Below, piece after piece: positions 1 to 5,971 of a DNA stretch of 17,187 bases. Location: contig CAYULJ010000021.1 of the NCBI GenBank assembly GCA_964445715.1, positions 1 through 17,187 of the forward strand, written 5' to 3'. Position 1 is the stretch's first letter. Each line of letters starts with the position of its first letter. A model generated the notes under the pieces. That model was not told the origin of the DNA, did no database searches, and saw nothing but the letters and a program-made list of their open reading frames with translations. Source of the stretch: CAYPYS01 sp964445715. GTDB lineage: Bacteria > Omnitrophota > Gorgyraeia > Gorgyraeales > Gorgyraeaceae. A program made the position numbers and the translations under genes.

Positions 1-1656
1 ACCTTTTCTCTTTAATATTTTATCCTTTGTTCTAAAAGAACTTGCAAAGCCCTCACCCTTTGTCAACCTCATCCCGTCCCAGTATAGACCCAAAGAGCCT
101 CTATCGAAGACCAATGCAAGTCTCCCGATTTTTAAACCATTTTCCTTCACGTCTCCTCGTATTTCTTTTTTATAAAATATCTTCTCTTTTATGTACGGAA
201 ACAAGTAGCGTCTCAAAAAAATAACAATCTTTAACAGTGTCACAAAAAACCCGTATTTCTTGAAAGAATTTTTAAGTAATTGATAAAAATCTATTTTTTT
301 GGAGCGTCGCCTCTTTGCGCAATGTTCTGCCCATCGTTTATAAGCAGTTCTTATAGCACACTCTATGTCTTTCTTTGTAAGATTAGTCAATGTCATGACG
401 CTCTTATGGTTCCCGTCATACTCTGACCATTTTTCAGAAACTATATGACCTCTTTCTTTCATCTCTTTGTAAAACTGTGTTCCTGGAAAAGGCGTAGCTA
501 TGGAGAATTGGATCGTTGCAGGATCCAGGTTCAATGAAAAATCTAGTGTCTTCTGCATGCTTTCTTTAGTCTCGCCCGGAAGACCAAAGGTAAACGTAAG
601 ATGAGTTTTAATGCCTAATTTTTTAGTAAGCCTGACCACCTCTTCTGCCTTTTTGATATCTGCATTCTTGTCTATACCATCAAGGAGTCCCTGGGTAGCA
701 GATTCTATGCCATATTTAACAGCATAAAGCCCTGCACCTCTCATCTTTTCCAGCATCTCTTTGTCCATCAGATCAGCCCTTGCCATAATAGCCCACGGTA
801 TATTTAATCTGCGTTCTTTTATTTCACTGCATAACTTTAGCATTCTCTCTTTCCCTATATTGAAAGTATCATCGTCAAAATATATTGATTTATAGTTCAG
901 TTCTTTGACCAAGTATTCCATTTCATTTACTACATCCGTAACGTTTCTAACTCTATATTGATTGCTTTGATACATTACCTGAGGCCACAGGCAAAATTTA
1001 CACTTATAGGGACAACCGCGACTTGCCAACATCTGAGCTGACGGCGTAGGTAAATCTCCAGGTGCATCATTATATCTATGTATGTGTGTCAGCTGGCGCA
1101 ATGGCCAGGGCAATTCATCTAATGCGCTCAGAGGACGCGGGAAATTAACCTTGACGCCCTGCGGACTGCGATATATAAGCCCTGACACTCCGTCTAATCT
1201 TCTCCCGGTTTTTAGATGCCTGGTTAAATCCAATAATGTAAATTCATATTCTCCCACGAGGACATAGTCCACAAAATCATACGCTTCAAGAAATGAAGGT
1301 TGACGCATATTGACATCAGGACCACAGAGAGCCACAGGTATATCGCTACCTATTTTAGATAACAATCTCATATCATGATCGAGTGTCACTGTGGACGTCT
1401 CGCAGACCAGCAAATCCGGATTTATATTTCGGACCACATTCAAAAACTGACCGTAAAACATATCCTCCGCAATCGCGTCTATCAAGGTCACGTCTACCCC
1501 GTTCTTTTTAAGCAAAGACGCAGAATGAGCCAGGAAGAAAGGAAAAGGCAGGTAATCCTTTTCGGTCGAACCCTTTAAATGCGGCCATCTGGACCCAGCC
1601 CTTACGCCTGTCTTTAAAAAACTCCTCCAAGGTAAATTCACAAGTAAGATTTTCAT
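1..1656 (-). CDS. B12-binding-type radical SAM protein with C-terminal glycan-module-like domain (3' end outside window)
   Basis: The frame is open from the ATG at 1656 to the window edge: 552 codons with no stop, so the C terminus is missing. Residues 1-150 look like the Rossmann-type cobalamin-binding half of the B12-binding radical SAM family (start MKILLVNLPW). The DxHxxG motif is not visible, as in many base-off members. A radical SAM core follows, with the [4Fe-4S] cysteines C215, C219 and C222 in RGCPYKCKFC, then DDDTF (about 261-265), GIESA (316-320) and FGLPGET (357-363). Residues about 450-500 are basic and hydrophobic. From about residue 511 a new domain begins (LALVFDRG, then LTKGEG), matching the start of the repeated domain in the next two large proteins of this operon. 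The gene begins 11 bp after the upstream stop with no clear Shine-Dalgarno. Family members include methylases, cyclases and thioether-forming enzymes, so the reaction is not predictable. Context suggests a glycan or lipid-carrier substrate. Confidence 0.9.
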   Translation of the reverse strand, partial: MKILLVNLPWRSFLKTGVRAGSRWPHLKGSTEKDYLPFPFFLAHSASLLKKNGVDVTLIDAIAEDMFYGQFLNVVRNINPDLLVCETSTVTLDHDMRLLSKIGSDIPVALCGPDVNMRQPSFLEAYDFVDYVLVGEYEFTLLDLTRHLKTGRRLDGVSGLIYRSPQGVKVNFPRPLSALDELPWPLRQLTHIHRYNDAPGDLPTPSAQMLASRGCPYKCKFCLWPQVMYQSNQYRVRNVTDVVNEMEYLVKELNYKSIYFDDDTFNIGKERMLKLCSEIKERRLNIPWAIMARADLMDKEMLEKMRGAGLYAVKYGIESATQGLLDGIDKNADIKKAEEVVRLTKKLGIKTHLTFTFGLPGETKESMQKTLDFSLNLDPATIQFSIATPFPGTQFYKEMKERGHIVSEKWSEYDGNHKSVMTLTNLTKKDIECAIRTAYKRWAEHCAKRRRSKKIDFYQLLKNSFKKYGFFVTLLKIVIFLRRYLFPYIKEKIFYKKEIRGDVKENGLKIGRLALVFDRGSLGLYWDGMRLTKGEGFASSFRTKDKILKRKG

Positions 1657-1667
1657 GTCATTGATAA

Positions 1668-4600
1668 TTATGCAAAACTGTGCAAATTATATTCCCTCAG
1701 CAACTCATTTATCCTTAAAATGACCTGATGCGTATCACAATGATTACAAAATTCATCATAAAGCTTTACACCGTTTGGAAAGACAATGTCTTTGTTTTTC
1801 GTAAGATACTTGGCGCTTACTCTAAATTTGTTATAATTCTCGGATGTCCATGCATCATAAAATCTTTTTTTCTTTAGATAATCGACAACTCGTAAATGAC
1901 AACACATGCTTACTTCGCCCTTGGCCAACACCAGAGAGAAAAACCACCCAACAGGACATCCTGATTTTAAAAATTTGTTCTCCGACCAATAACCAGTAGC
2001 AGAATTATAATTTTTTAACTGGAAATATATATTATCCTGGAGCTCTATGTTGTTTTTCTTTAAGCACGAGGATATCTTTTTTAAAGAACCTTTTATCTTA
2101 TCTATCTGATGGGGTTTTATCTTCAAAAAATTGATATTATCGTCCAAGCGCGCAAGATAAAATCTGGACCTATCTGCTCCTATATAAACATCTATCTTTG
2201 ACATCTCCTCAAGTTCATGGCAATTCAAATTATGAATTACATGGGTCATCTGCAGTAGCGGCCTTTCTTTGCCAGAACTTTTTCTCGCTGAAATAAGTTT
2301 CTTCAGATTGCCTACGATTTCATGGAAGGTATCTCCTGTTCTCGCAGAATTAATAAGGGCATAAGTCTTGTCGGTCCCTGAAGGAAGGCTGCAGAATATC
2401 TCGCTAACCTCCATATCTATTATCTTTTGAATCCTGTCTTCATCTAAAAGAATACCGTTGGTAAAAAATATGGTCTTCAATCCCTTGTCTCGAGCGTATC
2501 GTACCATCCTGATAAATCTATTATCAAGCAGAGGCTCGCCGTCACCCTGAAATATAATCTCGTCACACAGAAGTCTTGCTGCATCGTCAATAATATTTTT
2601 ATATAACGAGAAATCCATTTTTAAATTTAGGGTGTCGGCTGACAACCTGCGCTTAGGGGTATGAATCCAGCAATGAATACAATTTGTATTACATGGGTGG
2701 TAGGTATCTATGACTATTGTCTGAGGCCCGATAAAAGCATGCTCGGATATTACGCCAAGGAGCCTCAGAAGGTCTTTTTCGTTATATTGGTCCGCTTGAG
2801 ATGATATGCGATTCAAGAACTCCAGCAATCTTTCGTCTTCCATGAAAAAATCGATATTTACCGAAGAAACGCGCTGCCTCAATTCTCTTGTATGATCAAT
2901 AAAATTATAATAAAGCCTGCTTACGGGGAAAAGATTTAAACTAACGGAACGCAGGTCTATACGCTGATTCACTAATGAACTGCAAAATTGGGCGATATCA
3001 TTAAGCTTGAAAAAGTTAAATCTGGATATGCCAATCCTTATGTTTACATCCTTGCCCCTACAGGTTTTTATCTTTGAAACGTTTTTGACAAAACTCCCCG
3101 ACTCAGAACTAATTTTATCGTGCAATTCTTCATTATCGCCATAAATAACCATTGGTGTGCCGGTCTTAATTGAATCCACATCATCCCTGAATTGCTTCCT
3201 TCTTTCCTCTTCTTCGCGGCACTTCTTTTCCTGTTCCAGTTTCTCTCTCCCTTTCGCCTCTTGTTTTTTTCTCTCCTCTTCCTGTCTTCTATTCTCCTCC
3301 TCTTGTTTTTTTCTCTCCTTTTCCTGTCTTCTATTCTCCTCCTCTTGTATATCTTGCATGATATCATTCAATGCGCCCTTGTCAGGATAGAGATGGACTA
3401 TAGCATCGATAAACGGGTATGACCCCGGCCTGCAATATTCGCTTTCTTCTTCGAGCTGAAACTCCAAGACTCGAGATGACAGATTTATGTCGGTATTCTG
3501 AATCGTCAGCAAGCCTTTTGCATTGCCAAGGTTCTTAAGGACTACGTCTGGCATATTTCCTAAGGAAGATCGGAGCCCTATGAATTCAAAGCCATTTTCA
3601 GAAGGATTCACCTTCTGCCATTCTGAGTTAAAATAAACAGGGAACACGCCTTCCTGAGGAGGCGATATCCAGTTCTTATATAATTTGGACAGGAATACAG
3701 TTGCGTTCTTTTTGTCTATACGCAAAGGTTGCTTCATTTCTAGCTCTGCTTTCCACGTAAGCATATTGGACGACTTAAAACCAAGGTGCCATGTCTGGGC
3801 AAGAGGAAGCTGATTGTGCGCAAAATGAATGACCATTTCTTCGTGCGACGGCCTCTCTATCCTGACTTGAGAATTCGACGAACTATACCAGTTCCCCTCA
3901 GAGAGCATTCCTATATTTATTCCAGATCCTTTAGTGAGCTCGTAATCTTTATAGTAAATATGGAAAGAATTATTTCTATCCATATAAAGCCTAAAAGGCT
4001 CTGCCTCAAGAGTTCGCAATCTTTCATCCTCCTCATGAGTTCTTTTTAGGCGCTCTTTCTCTTCTTGAAGTCTTATCAATTCTTCTTTTTTTCTCTCCTC
4101 TTCCTGTCTCTTGAGCTCTTCTCTTGCTCTTCTCTCTTCTTCTTCTTTCTTGAATTCTTCTTCTCTTTTTCTTCTTCTTTCTTCTTCTCGTACATCTTCT
4201 ACCATATTCGCCAATACGGGCTTGTCTGAATAAAACTCTATAATGGCACTAGATAATAGATACACACCTGGCTGATAATATTCGCTTTCTTCCTCAAGCC
4301 ACATCTTAAGTACGCGAGAAGACAGCGCCATGTCTGTGTTATTGATGATCAAAAAACCCTTTGAATCTTTGGACTTTTTAAATACTATACTAGGGTACTC
4401 TTCCATAGAAGACTGCGCCGCTATGAAATCCGCACTGTCTTCGTTTGAATTCATCTTTTTCCATTCATGACTAAAACAAGAGGGAAATCGACCTGTTTCA
4501 GGAAGGGCAACCCAATCCTTATAGGCCTTGGACAAAAATATAAAAGCATTCCTTTGGTCTATACGAATAAGAGATGTAATATGCATATTAACATCCCAGC

Positions 4601-4928
4601 TGAGTATTCCTTCTGGTTGCAACCGTAAATCCCACACCTGCTTAAGAGGTAGCCTTTCTATGGAAAAACAAACCACTATTTGATCAGGGGTCCGCTTTAT
4701 TATTTCGATTTGCGAGTCAGAGGAATTATGCCATTTTCCCTCTGAGAGCATGCCGCTTACGAGACCAGATGCCTTGGTAACCTCAATACCCTTGTAATGT
4801 ATTCTAAAGTTGTTGCCTTGATCTATAAAGAGCTTCAGATCTCCATTGCAAATCATGCGGGTCTCTGCCTTTTCCTGCTCATGTATACTTTTATATCTAT
4901 CTATTTTCTTTCTAATGTTTCTAATCAA
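1668..4928 (-). CDS. 1086-aa radical SAM protein with two N-terminal copies of the operon's shared domain and charged helical linkers
   Basis: Translation starts at a TTG (4928-4926) preceded by AGGAG at good spacing. Order of parts: shared-domain copy 1 (about 27-243); a Glu/Lys/Arg-rich, probably coiled-coil linker (244-306); shared-domain copy 2 (308-527), clearly similar to copy 1; a second charged linker (528-580) containing a tandem 14-residue repeat; a roughly 145-residue region I do not recognise (588-735); then a radical SAM core. The cluster cysteines are C746, C750 and C753 (CNTNCIHC), followed by GDGEPLL and FFTNG. The C-terminal part has C991, C1009/C1010 and C1061-x-x-C1064, which fits a SPASM/twitch-like auxiliary cluster. 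Both domain copies carry Q-x-W (97/99; 378/380), W111/W392 and Y-x-x-W (136-139; 417-420). The reaction is unknown. Position in an export operon suggests it modifies a glycan or its carrier, with the repeats as substrate or partner docking modules; that is inference. Confidence 0.92.
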   Translation of the reverse strand: MIRNIRKKIDRYKSIHEQEKAETRMICNGDLKLFIDQGNNFRIHYKGIEVTKASGLVSGMLSEGKWHNSSDSQIEIIKRTPDQIVVCFSIERLPLKQVWDLRLQPEGILSWDVNMHITSLIRIDQRNAFIFLSKAYKDWVALPETGRFPSCFSHEWKKMNSNEDSADFIAAQSSMEEYPSIVFKKSKDSKGFLIINNTDMALSSRVLKMWLEEESEYYQPGVYLLSSAIIEFYSDKPVLANMVEDVREEERRRKREEEFKKEEEERRAREELKRQEEERKKEELIRLQEEKERLKRTHEEDERLRTLEAEPFRLYMDRNNSFHIYYKDYELTKGSGINIGMLSEGNWYSSSNSQVRIERPSHEEMVIHFAHNQLPLAQTWHLGFKSSNMLTWKAELEMKQPLRIDKKNATVFLSKLYKNWISPPQEGVFPVYFNSEWQKVNPSENGFEFIGLRSSLGNMPDVVLKNLGNAKGLLTIQNTDINLSSRVLEFQLEEESEYCRPGSYPFIDAIVHLYPDKGALNDIMQDIQEEENRRQEKERKKQEEENRRQEEERKKQEAKGREKLEQEKKCREEEERRKQFRDDVDSIKTGTPMVIYGDNEELHDKISSESGSFVKNVSKIKTCRGKDVNIRIGISRFNFFKLNDIAQFCSSLVNQRIDLRSVSLNLFPVSRLYYNFIDHTRELRQRVSSVNIDFFMEDERLLEFLNRISSQADQYNEKDLLRLLGVISEHAFIGPQTIVIDTYHPCNTNCIHCWIHTPKRRLSADTLNLKMDFSLYKNIIDDAARLLCDEIIFQGDGEPLLDNRFIRMVRYARDKGLKTIFFTNGILLDEDRIQKIIDMEVSEIFCSLPSGTDKTYALINSARTGDTFHEIVGNLKKLISARKSSGKERPLLQMTHVIHNLNCHELEEMSKIDVYIGADRSRFYLARLDDNINFLKIKPHQIDKIKGSLKKISSCLKKNNIELQDNIYFQLKNYNSATGYWSENKFLKSGCPVGWFFSLVLAKGEVSMCCHLRVVDYLKKKRFYDAWTSENYNKFRVSAKYLTKNKDIVFPNGVKLYDEFCNHCDTHQVILRINELLREYNLHSFA
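3261..3344 (-). repeat. 42-bp tandem repeat, two copies, inside a coiled-coil linker
   Basis: Positions 3261-3302 and 3303-3344 are two adjacent 42-bp copies that differ by one base. They encode two 14-residue units of the type EEENRRQExERKKQ (residues 529-542 and 543-556) in the second charged linker of the 1086-aa radical SAM protein. The near identity suggests a recent slippage duplication, and the unit length keeps the frame. Confidence 0.9.
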
Positions 4929-4934
4929 AACTAA

Positions 4935-4939
4935 CTCCT
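4935..4939 (-). promoter_or_regulatory. Shine-Dalgarno AGGAG deciding a TTG start
   Basis: On the minus strand AGGAG lies in the 18-bp gap after the upstream stop, with 6 nt between it and the TTG at 4928-4926. No ATG or GTG in frame sits at a comparable distance, which supports TTG as the true start of the 1086-aa protein. Confidence 0.75.
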
Positions 4940-4946
4940 ATAAAAC

Positions 4947-5963
4947 CTATTCTTCGTAGCCGCAATTAACCAATAAATGACAATTTGTCTTACAACTCCT
5001 GATTTCCTTTCTCCTCTGGTCAGCTTCGGCAGAATACCATATCTCCTTTGGATTATTACGCATTATGTTGCCTATGGGTTTTTTAAGCCAACACATATAC
5101 ACGTCACCGAGCTGGTCAACACTCATATAGAAATCCACATTACATCTATCTCTTCTGATAAAAGACCGTGGGTCTTCGAAATACCTCTTGAACATCTCCA
5201 ATTGAGGCATCCGGTTTGATATTTTATAACCTGATTTTTTCAATCTTATCAGATCATCGATCAATCGATGGGCCTTTATGGTATCCTGCGGCCACAGAAA
5301 ATCATATTTGTGTTTCTTATGCCATGTCTTGTCAAGCGGACTGCCAAAAGGATTGGCTACGGCCTGAAAATTAATAAATTTGACCCTATCATCTCTATTG
5401 ATAAAATCGGTCAACTCAATGATCTCATCCATATTTTTCTCTAAAATGATCGTCTGAATGCCGATCTCGATCTTGTCTTTATAGTCAGAAAGGAATTCTA
5501 TCGCCTGCATCACTCTATCATAGGCTCCTCTCTTGCCCCTTAAAAAATCGTGTGTACTACTATGTGCTCCATCCAGAGATATTATTACTACCTTTAACCC
5601 AGCTTCTACTATATCTCTAACCATCTGCTGGTCTACCAGAAAACCATTGGTGCACATCATTGTAAAAAAACCTTTTTTTGCAGCAAGATCAGCTACTTTC
5701 AAGCTCATCTTATCAGCCAATGGTTCTGCCCCGGAAAAATTCATCTTGACCGCATTGTCATTGAAACCAGACAAAAGATCCATGAAACAAGCCCACTCAT
5801 TCAATGTCGGTAGCCTCAGATCCTTTTCGTATTTCTTCTTCCATGCATAGCACATCTTGCATTTCATAATACACCTAGAAGACACTTCTACGCTAAAATA
5901 CGAAGGCTTCCTGGTATCCAACAAGTTATCTTTTAAATAAAGGCTGGGACTAAACGGGTTCAT
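4947..5963 (-). CDS. Radical SAM/SPASM domain protein
   Basis: This is a 338-aa protein of normal length for a MoaA/anSME-like radical SAM enzyme with a SPASM extension. The SAM-cluster cysteines are C31, C35 and C38 (CIMKCKMC). GAEPL (about 79-83) replaces the usual GGEP, and the core continues with CTNGFL and SLDGA. The C-terminal part shows a cysteine, 11 residues, Gly, 4 residues, Cys, close to the SPASM consensus, followed by C-x3-C-x5-C, so one or two auxiliary Fe-S clusters are likely. It acts in the cytoplasm. It starts 8 bp after the ATPase stop and ends 18 bp before the next gene. SPASM enzymes modify peptides, proteins and some sugars (the aminoglycoside enzymes are examples); inside this glycan operon a sugar or carrier substrate is the simplest guess. 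No distinct Shine-Dalgarno is visible. Confidence 0.9.
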   Translation of the reverse strand: MNPFSPSLYLKDNLLDTRKPSYFSVEVSSRCIMKCKMCYAWKKKYEKDLRLPTLNEWACFMDLLSGFNDNAVKMNFSGAEPLADKMSLKVADLAAKKGFFTMMCTNGFLVDQQMVRDIVEAGLKVVIISLDGAHSSTHDFLRGKRGAYDRVMQAIEFLSDYKDKIEIGIQTIILEKNMDEIIELTDFINRDDRVKFINFQAVANPFGSPLDKTWHKKHKYDFLWPQDTIKAHRLIDDLIRLKKSGYKISNRMPQLEMFKRYFEDPRSFIRRDRCNVDFYMSVDQLGDVYMCWLKKPIGNIMRNNPKEIWYSAEADQRRKEIRSCKTNCHLLVNCGYEE

Positions 5964-5971
5964 TTAACACT

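Noticed and set aside
1082..1578. Plus-strand frames of 61 and 67 codons at the left side
   Set aside because: They are antisense to a continuous 552-codon radical SAM frame with all expected motifs.
3068..3422. Lys/Arg-rich minus-strand frame and Leu/Ser-rich plus-strand frames over the charged linker
   Set aside because: They are other-frame readings of the Glu/Lys/Arg repeat region; the composition follows from the purine-rich coding strand.
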